DNA of 64,000 bases from Anthonomus grandis grandis (GCF_022605725.1 NC_065547.1:9527167-9591166), one strand, 5' to 3'. Shown: positions 61,101-63,422, counted from the stretch's first letter. A program made the numbers and translations. The notes: generated by a model not told the origin, from the sequence alone.

Positions 61101-63422
61101 ATGATACAAATCTAAACAAACAAATCAAAAACTTCTCTAATTGGCGCCAATTTATCGTTTATCTTACGCTGAGGTCTAGTAGAATAGTCGTCAAATCGAA
61201 TAAATGCTATAAGCAACTGAAATCGATTACGTGACATACTTGCCGGAATAATAGGCCTGGAATATTTCTTATCTGTACACCGTAACATTTTTTGGGGCTC
61301 CTTGGTTGCTTGAAGCGCTCCTTGGATCAGCAGGATTCCTAGGTACGCCTTGATTTCCGTAGAATCGGTAAGCTGCCAAGTTCGTTGCAATTTATGTGGA
61401 TATTTTTCATTCCATTGTCTTATTACCTATAACAAAATAATTCTTAATAAGTAACAGTAAAATAAAGAAAACTAATAATACTAATAAATAATATCAAATA
61501 AAATTTTAAATAAGGTCAATGAAAAAGGAAACTTACCTCTTCAGCTTTTCTATTCGTTTGAACTACTAATGTATTCAATATATTGTCTGACATGAACAGT
61601 AAAAAAGCTTCAATTTCAGTGGTAAAATTTGAACTATACGGAGTAAGACCTTGTTTATTCTTTATTATATCTTTAGTTCCTCTGCGTGTCTGAGGATTCT
61701 CTATCCTCTCCTTTTGACCACTGGGTACCATCTTTAGATTTATAAAATAGATTTCCACCGTCCATAGACTCTTGCTGTTCCTGCTCCACAGATGTGCCTT
61801 GACTGTCACTATCGCATTCAGTAAGATCCGACTCCTCGTCATTTATTTCCGGTTCCCCGTCACTTTCCTCATCGTCAGACAAAATTACGTCAAATTCCCC
61901 TATTTCATCATCGGAGTCTGCATATAATAGCCGATCTAATTCGGCATAACTAAGGCCTTTCGACATTTTTGATTAAATTTTAAAAAAGCGAAATGCCACA
62001 AAACTCGCAAAACTAACTGCTAAAACAAAACACTTCAATGGCTTTGAAATAAATAAAACAGTAAATAAGTCTGCGCACACTGCAACGATCACTCTTATCA
62101 ACTAATGGTCTATTTTTAGAAGCAGCGCGCGCCGGATCGAAGTACAAAGCACCGCCAAGCCAGTAGGCGTGCATTCCCACATGGGGTATAAATGTACCCC
62201 AGGCTATTCAAACAACTTTATTTTTGAAAAACCGAGAAAAAAATGTGGTTTAAAAGGCAGTAAATATTTACAAAGCTTTTATTAACAGAAAATAAAATTC
62301 TTCACAAAAAATAAGCTTTTTTTGGGCAAATATGCAAGAAAAGAGATGTATGGGGTACATTTGTACCCCACCCGGAAAGACGAAGGTTAACTGGCGCATT
62401 TTGTGTTCTCATTTTCTTAGAAATTGTTCAATATTTTTGCGAAATAACTAGAATTTTCTTAAAAGGGTTTAAGTCAAATAATTCGAATAATTTGATATGA
62501 GAATAATATGATTTGATATTTTTTTTGTGAACATACTGAAAAAAAAAGAATTTTTCAACCACGATCAAAGAACCGCCAAATTTGTAAAAACATTTTAAAA
62601 CTGAATATATAAAAACGTTCCTGAGATATTTACAGAATACATTGTCCTATCGATTATTACTTACTTGCTCAATATCTCATAGCATTTGTTACAGACTCTA
62701 GCTTCAGCGTCCAGATACTCCAGCCAATGTTTTAAGTTGCAACATTTAGAACATAACACCTAATAAACCAGATTCTTTTTTAGGAAAGTCCTTTTTTTTT
62801 AAAAACAACTTACCAATCCACATGCCCTACAATGATGCCGTCTTTTAACGATCGTAAATTTCATGTCGCAATGTAAACATAAGGACGTATCGGCGTCCGG
62901 GATCCATAAAGGTGCCTCTTTGCCCAACCAGGATTTATCCTGACTGTTAAACTGTGACACATTTGAGGCTTGCCCTTCTGTTCCCGCATTGTTTAATGTT
63001 TCAGGGTTTTCCGGTTCTGTGGAAGTAGCGGTGCCATCCTCTGCCTGTTCTTGAGTAGGCTCGTTTGAGTCTGTACCTAAATTGAATAGTATTGCATTTT
63101 TTTTTTTTTTGAAAAACCTCACATATACCTTGAGATTCAGCATTTTTTTGTTGTTGTCCCCCAATTCCTTGTAATCTCGCAACTTCGTTTTCAATATTGA
63201 CGTTTTTCACTTTCGGTGTTTTCTTAACGAATCGTTCGCTGTTATTGGGATCGTCTTCGACGGAAACGGTACTAGCTGTACTGGTACTTTCCGTACTACA
63301 ATCTGAAAAAGTGGGACTCGCCGAACAGCTTGTGTAATCCGTTGATTCTACATCCTGGACTTTTGGCTTTTTAATAGACTTGTTTACGTAAACGTTGTTG
63401 TATGGGGTAGAACCTGGACTGC
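9985..63422 (-). CDS. Sara: Smad anchor for receptor activation (SARA/ZFYVE9 family), multi-exon gene, 5' end off the window
   Basis: This is a FYVE-domain protein that in animals binds PI3P on early endosomes and presents receptor Smads to TGF-beta/BMP receptors. I placed 15 coding exons: 63129-63422, 62814-63076, 62665-62759, 52583-52767, 47777-48046, 34624-34737, 34402-34566, 34179-34338, 33981-34131, 33819-33923, 33609-33768, 20949-21189, 20671-20797, 20450-20611 and 9985-10143. All have GT/AG borders and compatible phases, giving about 884 residues. In order they encode a Ser/Thr-rich linker, a FYVE finger with eight Cys and RRHHCRACG, a Smad-binding region (PNPNNPLEYCSTVSPLQQA), and the C-terminal SARA domain from LTFAITQNLF to a terminus at LELIFRILNA. 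The protein matches vertebrate ZFYVE9/ZFYVE16 throughout as I recall them. Upstream exons are outside the window. Exon calls are by eye. Confidence 0.95.
10144..10755. other. Start of 10.3-kb Sara intron, no gene
   Basis: AT-rich intron sequence. A hammerhead-like core lies at 10245-10290. No coding sequence is recognisable. Confidence 0.5.
10245..10290 (-). ncRNA. Hammerhead-like ribozyme core
   Basis: The minus strand reads CTGATGA, then an AT-rich segment able to form GATAT/ATAT pairs, then CGAAACATG. This is the CUGANGA...GAAAC layout of hammerhead cores found at the ends of some retroelements. The stems are weak, so activity is doubtful. Confidence 0.35.
10756..14610 (-). mobile_element. 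Degraded LINE (jockey/I-like), interrupted
   Basis: In minus-strand order: endonuclease traces (DDFDLPHGIW at about 14460), a linker (SNIKKFWSFVNHKR, about 13740), reverse-transcriptase blocks (LLSWFKSYLSDRR and PSGVSQGS at 13130-12940, FNIFINDIDDS near 12910), and then a 1.55-kb insertion. The catalytic block follows, mutated to LLLAEDRKLS (about 11290), then VRPNLEYASCVWS (about 11130) and a C-terminal tail to 10756. Many stops and frameshifts are present. Confidence 0.8.
11330..12886. mobile_element. Unclassified non-coding insertion inside the LINE
   Basis: It splits the LINE reverse transcriptase between the IND and ADD blocks. Its ends are inverted: ACCCAAGTAACA on the left and TGTTACTTGGGT on the right. 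The interior has no reading frame resembling a transposase but repeats CTAAAAGG/CCTTTTAG-like words many times. It may be a non-autonomous DNA transposon. I could not establish the target duplication. Confidence 0.55.
14668..14705 (-). ncRNA. Hammerhead ribozyme core of the Penelope-like element
   Basis: The minus strand reads GAT-CTGACGA-T-GCC-TTAG-GGC-GAAAC-ACGTG-TA-ATC. This gives the CUGANGA box, a 3-bp stem II (GCC/GGC), the GAAAC box, a self-complementary CACGTG as a very short stem III, a UA cleavage site and stem I (GAT/ATC). Minimal hammerheads of this kind are known from Penelope-like elements and favour dimeric folding. Confidence 0.6.
14930..14995 (-). repeat. Weak tRNA-like (SINE-type) promoter boxes
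   Basis: The minus strand has TAGCACGTAAG followed by GGTTCATTTC, each one mismatch from the RNA polymerase III A and B boxes, at suitable spacing. It overlaps the end of the GIY-YIG frame. It may be coincidence or a fused SINE head. Confidence 0.25.
14975..15445 (-). CDS. GIY-YIG endonuclease domain of the Penelope-like element
   Basis: A 156-codon open frame. SGVYSLNGGDCNAVYIGQSG carries the GVY...YIG signature. MKIKTRLQEHLRD follows with the conserved Arg, and SAFASHLLSSKHYP with the conserved His. The domain nicks DNA for target-primed reverse transcription. This C-terminal segment is intact although the upstream reverse transcriptase is broken. Confidence 0.85.
   Translation of the reverse strand: MANFFKNYNLQISFKTSNTLFNKLVNIKDKREPLTQSGVYSLNGGDCNAVYIGQSGMKIKTRLQEHLRDDNKHKYTEITETKSAFASHLLSSKHYPSIPENVKILHECPKGKKFDLLEKMEITRAKRSSVLSCVNDVFTFEPHLIFNNIHHDLDST
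16125..19008 (+). mobile_element. DD41D-type mariner element (copy a), degraded and interrupted
   Basis: The ends CAGGGTGTTTC...ACACCCTG are flanked by TA on both sides. The N-terminal DUF4817-like segment (VYGFCNASALRAVDENRRRF) is at 16430-16620. The catalytic region at 18262-18990 has LFSDEAYFTRNGI, MYFQHDGALPHFSRRV and WPPRSPDLNPLDYCLWG, with about 41 residues between the second and third Asp. About 1.4 kb in between (16880-18240) is foreign sequence with a tRNA-like head. Stops and frameshifts disable it. Confidence 0.8.
17971..18030 (-). repeat. tRNA-like SINE head
   Basis: The minus strand carries TGGCTTAATGG (A box) and GGTTCGGATTTC (B box) about 30 nt apart, within a tRNA-like stretch. 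There is no CCA-ready acceptor stem, so it is a tRNA-derived retroposon head rather than a tRNA gene. Confidence 0.45.
19009..19399. other. Intron sequence, nothing recognised
   Basis: AT-rich sequence between the DD41D element and a Tc1 fragment. It may include the eroded left part of that Tc1 copy. Confidence 0.35.
19400..20250 (+). mobile_element. Tc1-like element fragment with broken DD34E transposase
   Basis: Shifting frames give NWSDYEW, MGPLDKIEGLMDRFLYKQIL, IFFQQDNEKI (second Asp) and WPSQSPDLNPEENLLEIV (Glu). The right end reads GTTGCTCTACTTATGCCACTACTG followed by TA, similar to the end of the Tc1 at 28846-30449 (...GGCCACTACTG). The left terminus was not found. Confidence 0.75.
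20450..20611 (-). CDS. Sara: Sara exon m: C-terminal domain
   Basis: It encodes VSESIARACCTALVKYLDLL and then IGVRTTLHVEN, matching the AKAFCLALCPHLKLL and LGLRVTLDSD blocks. Acceptor ATTTTAG, donor GAAAAC|GTAAGT at phase 0. The following intron is 10.3 kb. Confidence 0.94.
20671..20797 (-). CDS. Sara: Sara exon l: C-terminal domain
   Basis: Acceptor GCTTGCAG, donor CCAA|GTAATA. It encodes VKSPVDDSDMKGIPSIRVHN and ends RLIRWTEVFIIQ, matching the VVSPIDG...VIRWTEVFFLE block. It lies 151 nt from exon k and 59 nt from exon m. Confidence 0.94.
20949..21189 (-). CDS. Sara: Sara exon k: C-terminal domain
   Basis: It follows a strong acceptor (pyrimidine-rich, TCTTTCAG). It encodes VTGACFIVFNGSLKSSSGLT, AKSNIVEDGLMIQV and DKLRENLRLMKDHSIACG, all colinear with vertebrate SARA. 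Donor AATGG|GTATGC, phase 2. Confidence 0.95.
21370..22485 (-). mobile_element. 5'-truncated LINE with partial reverse transcriptase
   Basis: A 266-codon open frame (21663-22463) begins at the GVPQGSNLGPLLFLCLINDL block and continues through LSFNVEKC, IKDLGVIFDNKLHFDAHI and RSILEYASIVWCPFY. The catalytic motif reads EIFADEFYRAI, where an ADD box is expected (second Asp changed to Glu). The 3' end near 21370 is followed by TTTATTTATTTA-type sequence. It is jockey/I-like and inactive. Confidence 0.82.
22486..23755. other. Intron sequence with small repeat remnants
   Basis: No gene. Short remnants: a hammerhead-like core at 22735-22772 (plus strand), TACAGGG-type mariner ends near 22690 and 23065, and a possible LINE scrap reading QYGFRKGKN at about 23378-23404 (low confidence). 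Confidence 0.35.
22735..22772 (+). ncRNA. Hammerhead-like core
   Basis: Plus strand: TTGATGA, then GGTTTC-TCC-GAAAC(G), then GAAACGTTGG. Stem II pairs GTTTC with GAAAC. The first box has T in place of C (TTGATGA for CTGATGA), so it is likely a decayed copy. Confidence 0.35.
23756..25794 (+). mobile_element. DD41D-type mariner (copy b) with ~400-bp inverted repeats
   Basis: The left repeat (about 23756-24235) and right repeat (about 25370-25794) match in inverse orientation, for example GGTGCTCTTGTTGCATCAT and TTTGCATGCATG. Flanks are TA. The broken transposase between them reads LFTDEAGFGHDGLRNLHNKH, RFQNKFSLNVWAGIVDDHLL and SPRSPDLNAMDFFF. The block that should hold the second Asp is scrambled (MWRFTPFQW). 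Stops at the W/Y positions and frameshifts are frequent. Confidence 0.8.
25930..27110 (-). pseudogene. Degraded gene of the unnamed insect mobile family (copy 2)
   Basis: Longer than copy 1. In minus-strand order: VCKNMFLTTLCIGERSVKIW (about 27020), DTCVAHDAGNLSNENYEDH (about 26660), KVFCMDLQSVLLNPKSDG (about 26540), KTKLIVHFTIFDMETKNRYC (about 26460), FSDGCTS then NRNAVL (about 26310), IIEQKYQS (about 26220) and YDGIKFITSLRRER (about 26180). This fits the same uncharacterised family as 3985-4900, which I believe is transposon-derived. Several stops and frameshifts are present. Element ends were not identified. Confidence 0.6.
27835..28090 (+). repeat. 5' LTR
   Basis: TGTGGTACAATAAT...CCTTCACA. 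It differs from the 3' LTR by only a handful of substitutions and a 1-nt length change, so insertion is fairly recent. Confidence 0.93.
28091..28106 (+). other. Primer binding site of the nested LTR element
   Basis: TGGCGACCCTGCCAGT starts immediately after the 5' LTR and begins with TGG as required. Confidence 0.75.
28268..28520 (+). pseudogene. Small LTR-element ORF with a possible myristoylation signal and membrane segment
   Basis: It starts MGTTNTKHAEVTDTG (Gly2 after Met, a myristoylation-like start), continues to IRILLYINLWLL and stops. A one-base shift at about 28400 continues VTLVLLKIRKAYRRN, a hydrophobic stretch followed by a basic tail. Short N-terminally similar proteins occur in insect gypsy elements as I recall. 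The function is not known. Confidence 0.45.
28846..30449 (-). mobile_element. Tc1-like element nested in the LTR element
   Basis: 1604 bp flanked by TA, ends CAGTAGTGGCC...GGCCACTACTG. Each end has an outer and an inner copy of an ATTATAGCAACA-type direct repeat (28857 and 29031 on the left, about 30230 and 30424 on the right), an IR/DR layout like Sleeping Beauty-type Tc1 elements. It contains a nearly complete DD34E transposase. Confidence 0.92.
29112..30132 (-). pseudogene. Tc1 transposase with two frameshifts
   Basis: The start MSRGKTVSVEVRQLIINQYQ (30132) leads into a paired-like helix-turn-helix. Frameshifts occur near 30060 and 29745. The catalytic core is intact as sequence: VIFSDESKFNLF (first Asp), FQHDNDLKHSS (second Asp) and WPSQSPDLNPIENLW (Glu), with 34 residues between second Asp and Glu. 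YVRRPVGKRFNPRYT and GGGSVLVWGCFSGYGMGPLH are typical Tc1 blocks. The frame ends AEGYYTKY. Confidence 0.88.
30578..30649 (+). repeat. Extra 72-bp LTR 3' fragment inside the element
   Basis: An almost exact copy of the last 72 nt of the LTR (GAAGAGAGTAATATACAATG ... CCTTCACA), followed by TGG. It lies in the interior about 640 nt upstream of the 3' LTR. Confidence 0.85.
31275..31286 (+). other. Polypurine tract
   Basis: AAAAGGGGGAGA abuts the 3' LTR and is the expected plus-strand primer. Confidence 0.85.
31287..31541 (+). repeat. 3' LTR
   Basis: TGTGGTACAATAAT...CCTTTACA, directly after a polypurine tract and followed by the GTAC duplicate. Confidence 0.93.
33609..33768 (-). CDS. Sara: Sara exon j: C-terminal domain
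   Basis: It encodes NSSEHILAFAGNFSTVADSH and ends HAINIHNKPRK, aligned with the SNEHVLAGGACF...ADSHLVC and ISIHNQPRKV blocks. The donor AAAAG|GTAAAT leaves phase 1 into a 12.4-kb intron filled by transposons. Confidence 0.95.
33819..33923 (-). CDS. Sara: Sara exon i: C-terminal domain
   Basis: It encodes DFRNFSYTLPQIRGLVIHME and ends PKNRYDQ, matching DFRNYQYTLPVVQGLVVDME...RYNE of the family. Both borders are phase 0 (CCGCAG acceptor, CAG|GTAAGT donor). Confidence 0.95.
33981..34131 (-). CDS. Sara: Sara exon h: C-terminal domain
   Basis: It encodes WETPWAKLFPLRLILRLGAE, nearly identical to vertebrate SARA/endofin, then YRYYPSPLIS and GHTIINLLA. Acceptor TCATTTAG, donor TAGCG|GTAAAC, ending at phase 0. 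Confidence 0.95.
34179..34338 (-). CDS. Sara: Sara exon g2: C-terminal domain
   Basis: It resumes with ISIKELGLSL, then HAGFVYIKPSFQCLENVIVP and EPYLVGILIHR, matching GGFLYVTSTYQSLQDLVLP and PYLFGILIQK of the family. The donor CACAG|GTATGT leaves phase 2 and is followed by a 47-nt intron, the shortest in the gene. Confidence 0.92.
34402..34566 (-). CDS. Sara: Sara exon g1: C-terminal domain
   Basis: It encodes KCCINKEAWCF (compare RKCWCF in vertebrates), VPKDVFFHIYNVYIDAVK and neighbouring residues. A continuous reading frame spans this exon and the next, but the family alignment drops a 21-residue block exactly where a GT...AG intron of 63 nt (34339-34401) sits, so I split it here. Confidence 0.88.
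34624..34737 (-). CDS. Sara: Sara exon f: start of the C-terminal SARA domain
   Basis: Acceptor TTTTTTTAG|ATAT, donor AAATA|GTAAGT. The sequence KLTFAITQNLFVHVKIIN aligns with the LVFVLNANLLSMVKIVN start of the conserved C-terminal domain. It is the first of seven exons packed into 1.13 kb. Confidence 0.93.
34823..34869 (-). ncRNA. Hammerhead-like ribozyme core
   Basis: The minus strand reads GTAGC-A-CTGATGA-T-GGCTA-TTTAT-TAGCC-GAAAG...CTTCA-GCTAC. Stem I is a perfect 5-bp pair (GTAGC/GCTAC) and stem II a perfect 5-bp pair (GGCTA/TAGCC) around CUGAUGA and GAAA boxes. Stem III is very short and the cleavage triplet is non-standard. It sits in the Sara intron just upstream of exon f. Confidence 0.5.
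34870..35220. other. Intron sequence, probably eroded mariner 5' part
   Basis: AT-rich, with no reading frame identified. It may include the lost N-terminal part of the DD41D copy that starts at 35221. Confidence 0.3.
36157..36205 (+). repeat. Stem-flanked repeat, copy 1
   Basis: Core CTGCCCTACAAAACACGAAG plus AAAGATAGGGTCCA, flanked by the 7-bp inverted pair CTACTGC/GCAGTAG. Confidence 0.75.
36389..36437 (+). repeat. Stem-flanked repeat, copy 2
   Basis: Same core with one change (CCCTATAAAACACG), flanks ACTAC and CCACAGT pair only partly. Followed by an AAAGCGGAACGGAATCAAT segment similar to that after copy 4. Confidence 0.7.
36608..36657 (+). repeat. Stem-flanked repeat, copy 3
   Basis: Core identical to copy 4. 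Flanks ACTAC and CACCAGT pair poorly. Confidence 0.7.
36673..36723 (+). repeat. Stem-flanked repeat, copy 4
   Basis: Core GCCCTACAAAACACGAAGAA plus AGATAGTGTCCA, flanked by a perfect 7-bp inverted pair ACTGTGG/CCACAGT that differs in sequence from the stem of copy 1. Inside, ACAC and GTGT can also pair. Confidence 0.75.
37956..40392. mobile_element. Unclassified 2.44-kb insertion 2
   Basis: Flanked by AGATTT at 37950-37955 and 40393-40398, again exactly where the mariner transposase is interrupted. Non-coding. The ends GTTATA...TGTAAC are weakly inverted. Composition and sequence are unlike insertion 1 as far as I can see. Confidence 0.45.
40578..40901. other. Intron sequence between mariner copies
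   Basis: No gene. TACAAGGTGTTCCATG near 40730 resembles a mariner or MITE end but has no partner that I could find. Confidence 0.35.
40902..43272 (+). mobile_element. DD41D-type mariner (copy c) with long inverted repeats
   Basis: 2371 bp flanked by TA, with ends CAGGGTGTC/GACACCCTA. Inverted repeats extend about 240-340 bp (for example CTCCTATACTATAAAAGATA-type and GACAGACATTTAAG blocks at both ends). A decayed hammerhead-like TTGATGATGAT...CGAAACG word lies inside the left repeat near 41035-41061 (minus). It encodes the transposase at 41679-42643. Confidence 0.88.
41679..42643 (+). pseudogene. DD41D transposase of copy c, lacking the first catalytic Asp
   Basis: The start MVRYSDSEKKDMYDVFIRCY is a DUF4817-like helix-turn-helix. 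After a frameshift near 41880 it continues VGKILKKHRYLHSDYKFQPV, RFSINMWCGIIGNRLIGPKI and WFMQDGCAAHNSAVARDFLD (second Asp). After another shift it gives NPLDYFLWGF (third Asp, 41 residues on) and the tail HNGGHFENFL. Between MFSTT and IEETKPQNRF the usual ILWTDEAxFxxxG...NLHNxHxW block is absent, so an internal deletion removed the first catalytic Asp. Confidence 0.8.
43354..43584. mobile_element. 231-bp palindromic insertion with 16-bp target duplication
   Basis: Flanked by ATTAAGATTGATGGAC at 43338-43353 and 43585-43600. Arms of about 64 bp (GAAAAACAAAGAAAAACACA ... and its reverse complement at 43476-43540) surround a loop that contains a hammerhead-like core. The long target duplication argues for target-primed (retroelement) insertion rather than a cut-and-paste element. 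Confidence 0.8.
43445..43485 (+). ncRNA. Hammerhead-like core in the hairpin loop
   Basis: CTGATGA-T-GCTCT-AACT-AGAGC-CAAACACGTGTAG: a perfect 5-bp stem II and CACGTG as in the Penelope hammerhead at 14668-14705. The GAAAC box reads CAAAC, so it is probably inactive. Confidence 0.45.
43863..45978 (-). mobile_element. DD41D-type mariner (copy d), best preserved transposase of the family here
   Basis: CAGGGTGTTTT...AAAACACCCTG flanked by TA (43861-43862, 45979-45980). Long inverted repeats (to about 44172 and from about 45697) share GGTGCTCTTGTCTAATTTCG-like blocks. It carries the transposase at 44414-45501. Confidence 0.88.
44414..45501 (-). pseudogene. DD41D mariner transposase (DUF4817 N-terminus), frameshifted
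   Basis: MDRFTNQELADMHFVYGLCN is the DUF4817-type N-terminal helix-turn-helix with YRRRFPLRHVPDR. After a disrupted stretch near 45187-45143 it gives ILWTDEASFTRNG (first Asp), FSVNLWAGLIGDQLIGPIEL and MIFQQDGA (second Asp). A frameshift near 44740 follows, then REWMNNHFPERWIGRGG and LDYYLWGHLNELVY (third Asp). By my count 41 residues separate the second and third Asp, hence DD41D. Two or three frame breaks are the only visible defects. Confidence 0.82.
46164..47479 (+). mobile_element. DD41D-type mariner (copy e), heavily degraded
   Basis: TA-flanked, 1316 bp, ends CAGGTTTACTAAACATGC and the inverse GCATGCTTAGTAAACACTCTG, about 28-bp inverted repeats. Traces: PILFIDEAGLSRN (about 46900), DVPLATRNAMWFMHDCTL (about 47130-47180) and a C-terminal remnant to 47390. 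The third catalytic block is deleted. Confidence 0.78.
47480..47776. other. Intron end adjoining Sara exon e
   Basis: AT-rich sequence downstream of the exon e donor. Nothing else seen. Confidence 0.4.
47777..48046 (-). CDS. Sara: Sara exon e: linker between Smad-binding and C-terminal domains
   Basis: It starts after TTTAAAG and opens with SNKKSNKSVMFCDGIAPG, the counterpart of the RRVWFADGILPNG segment of vertebrate SARA. A Pro/Val-rich linker follows (EPVAPVPPVVDNPV). Donor ACAG|GTATTT, phase 1. The next intron is 13.0 kb and holds four DD41D mariners. Confidence 0.92.
48047..48599. other. Intron sequence upstream of exon e
   Basis: It holds the acceptor tract of exon e and AT-rich sequence, possibly including eroded LINE sequence. 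No gene. Confidence 0.35.
48600..48978 (+). mobile_element. LINE fragment (reverse-transcriptase C-terminal part)
   Basis: Plus-strand pieces NLGILFDDSLTFQAQS (about 48665), LKYQLYDSLILSLFDYGDVV (about 48780-48840) and IQKIQNSCMRF (about 48878-48910). The same FDYGDV...KVQNSCMRF wording is found in the minus-strand LINE at 55370-59955, so they belong to one family. It is cut by the tail of the next LINE. Confidence 0.7.
48979..51075 (-). mobile_element. LINE with long reverse-transcriptase frame and (TTA)n 3' tail
   Basis: The 3' end is a minus-strand TTATTATTATTATTA tract at 48976-48995, a microsatellite tail as in many jockey/I-type LINEs. The 5' side is truncated near 51075. An internal Sara-intron insertion in the same orientation as the gene. 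Confidence 0.85.
49455..51040 (-). pseudogene. Reverse transcriptase of the LINE at 48979-51075
   Basis: From about 51040: KEMIKNLKNVGGGECGISKQ, one stop, TTIIPVPKVNNRKLYNEFHP, PNQSGFRENHSCES and VLAVFLDF. One frameshift near 50560 is followed by a 369-codon frame with HIGIKNTVLEWFKSYLDKRS, YGVPQGTVLGPLLFLIYIND, IILLADDTMLYIIG (intact catalytic box) and NTDKSEFCIFRKK. It ends at a C-terminal NRFKRLLRKFLLDNC. Only one stop and one frameshift were seen in the reverse-transcriptase region, making it one of the fresher LINE copies. Confidence 0.85.
51350..51575 (+). mobile_element. LINE 3' end fragment
   Basis: Plus strand ends GGGCAAATAAAGAAATTTGA plus TTTGATG, an AATAAA signal with a TTTGA-type tail characteristic of LINE 3' ends. 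No coding sequence remains. Confidence 0.5.
51576..52582. other. Sara intron sequence, no feature recognised
   Basis: AT-rich. Short open frames (for example near 51870-52055) show no similarity that I recognise. Confidence 0.4.
52583..52767 (-). CDS. Sara: Sara exon d: Smad-binding domain
   Basis: Acceptor TTTCAG|AGAT; the phase with the previous exon closes as Lys-Asp. It contains PNPNNPLEYCSTVSPLQQA and PPSVMVPVGVLKRK. These match almost residue for residue the Smad-binding stretch of vertebrate SARA as I recall it, which justifies the SARA rather than a generic FYVE call. Donor AAAAG|GTTGGT. Confidence 0.93.
52800..55165 (+). mobile_element. LINE (plus strand) with endonuclease and reverse transcriptase remnants and (TTGA)n tail
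   Basis: It begins with endonuclease traces LCGDFNVN (about 52877) and ATQIDYVCTN (53006-53035). Then come VFCDLTKAFDCVDHG (about 53865), SLQWFGSYLRDRRQPVTVNG, THGVPQRSVLGQILFILYMN, TQFADDATVLSHD (about 54100, intact box) and LGIGIDNKLKFESRI. The 3' end is AATAAAGC followed by TTGATTGATTGATTTATTGA (about 55127-55165). Frameshifts and stops are frequent. Confidence 0.85.
55166..55369. other. Spacer between LINEs
   Basis: No feature recognised. Confidence 0.35.
55710..57114 (+). mobile_element. Tc1-like element nested in the LINE
   Basis: 1405 bp, TA-flanked. The ends share a perfect inverted repeat of about 26 bp starting CAGTCAGTCAAAATGAAACT. A related internal copy (GTCAAAATGAAACCCGTACA near 55892) suggests an IR/DR layout. 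Confidence 0.92.
56007..57047 (+). pseudogene. Tc1 (DD34E) transposase with frameshifts near the C-terminus
   Basis: The likely start is MGRQRGQTSVVERQFIIQHW at 56043, the N-terminal HTH. A 240-codon open stretch includes VIFTDERKFCIFGSDGQQRV (first Asp) and TVKHGGSSVMVCGCMSAAGP. After 56765 the frame breaks: FYQDNDPKHGHLDI (second Asp) and PPQSPDINVIENLWSHLKV (Glu) are in different frames. It ends GLPTKY near 57047. A nearly intact copy. Confidence 0.88.
57684..58050 (+). pseudogene. HARBI1-like transposase N-terminal remnant
   Basis: Frames give MWPAANMLKQDDEDLFLLGA, FWVRPSLRQ and SSTDFENLCCLILPIISKNN plus IPAVGRFAITLRFLV, the N-terminal domain of Harbinger transposases. The DDE catalytic part is deleted. 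Confidence 0.7.
58060..58425 (-). pseudogene. Harbinger Myb/SANT-like DNA-binding protein remnant
   Basis: Minus strand: VWTVEETANLIEGYNNFRSL followed by WDAKHADYKNR is the Myb/SANT-like DNA-binding domain of the accessory Harbinger protein. Further in, GCLKLSENWPTLIRSILERG continues with stops. Confidence 0.7.
58661..59921 (-). pseudogene. Reverse transcriptase of the interrupted LINE
   Basis: Blocks: DLRPISILSILCKVLEIHMY, ECQSGFRKQFSTTTRLVNLM, INFSKAFDTLNHDMLVAKLT, a frame break near 59250, QQYADDSQIYTSF (intact catalytic box), RNLKLNPSKSCLLFLGSS, LFDYGDVIYNNAITSS and KVQNSCMRF. Several stops occur in the last third. Confidence 0.82.
59962..62386 (-). mobile_element. piggyBac element B (TTAA-flanked)
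   Basis: 2425 bp between TTAA sites at 59958-59961 and 62387-62390. The ends match: CCTTCGTCTTCCC at the left and its inverse (GGAAAGACGAAGG) at the right. Each end also carries the subterminal palindrome GGGGTACATTTGTACCCC (about 60005 and 62352), with a related copy near 62182. Confidence 0.93.
60120..61966 (-). pseudogene. piggyBac B transposase (PGBD-like) with one intron and few defects
   Basis: The start MSKGLSYAELDRLLYADSDD and an acidic N-terminus lead to QTNRKAEE. A 110-nt intron (61427-61536, GTAAGT...TTATAG) follows, then VIRQWNEKYPHKLQRTWQLT and SMSRNRFQLLIAFIRFDD. VTVDE-stop-LVSFRGRCPFRVYM holds the first catalytic Asp (about 61070) with one stop codon right after it. YGVTTDNFFTSLPLADKLAE has the second Asp and HYNDTKGAVDTTDKMVKQYS the third. 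The C-terminal Cys-rich finger is CYLCDRNRDRKSRQLCKECQ and onward. Frame breaks near 61700-61850 and 60370 add to the stop. Confidence 0.85.
62391..62664. other. Intron sequence upstream of piggyBac B
   Basis: AT-rich sequence between piggyBac B and exon c. It may include the eroded 5' part of the LINE, but I could not confirm this. Confidence 0.35.
62665..62759 (-). CDS. Sara: Sara exon c: second half of the FYVE zinc finger
   Basis: It follows a 54-nt intron. It gives VLCSKCC, a short loop, then EARVCNKCYEIL, completing the eight zinc-binding cysteines and the conserved RVC motif. The donor AGCAA|GTAAGT leaves phase 2. The next intron is 9.9 kb. Confidence 0.95.
62814..63076 (-). CDS. Sara: Sara exon b: first half of the FYVE zinc finger
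   Basis: It follows a 52-nt intron (acceptor CAATTTAG|GTAC). It encodes an acidic linker and then the FYVE hallmarks: WIPD (the WxxD motif), CLHC, and RRHHCRACG (the R+HHCR PI3P-binding motif with the second CxxC). The donor TTG|GTAAGT falls at phase 0 inside the finger. Confidence 0.95.
63129..63422 (-). CDS. Sara: Sara exon a: Ser/Thr-rich linker before the FYVE domain
   Basis: About 98 residues rich in Ser, Thr and charged residues, with short motifs such as VYVNKSIKKPK and ENEVARLQG. The donor is CAAG|GTATAT, leaving phase 1. The 5' edge is the weakest: I chose the acceptor TTCCAG|GCAG, but alternatives lie 4 and 9 nt further in, and an in-frame ATG at 63432 cannot be excluded. Low-complexity acidic/Ser-rich sequence is normal N-terminal to the FYVE finger in this family. 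Confidence 0.8.
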
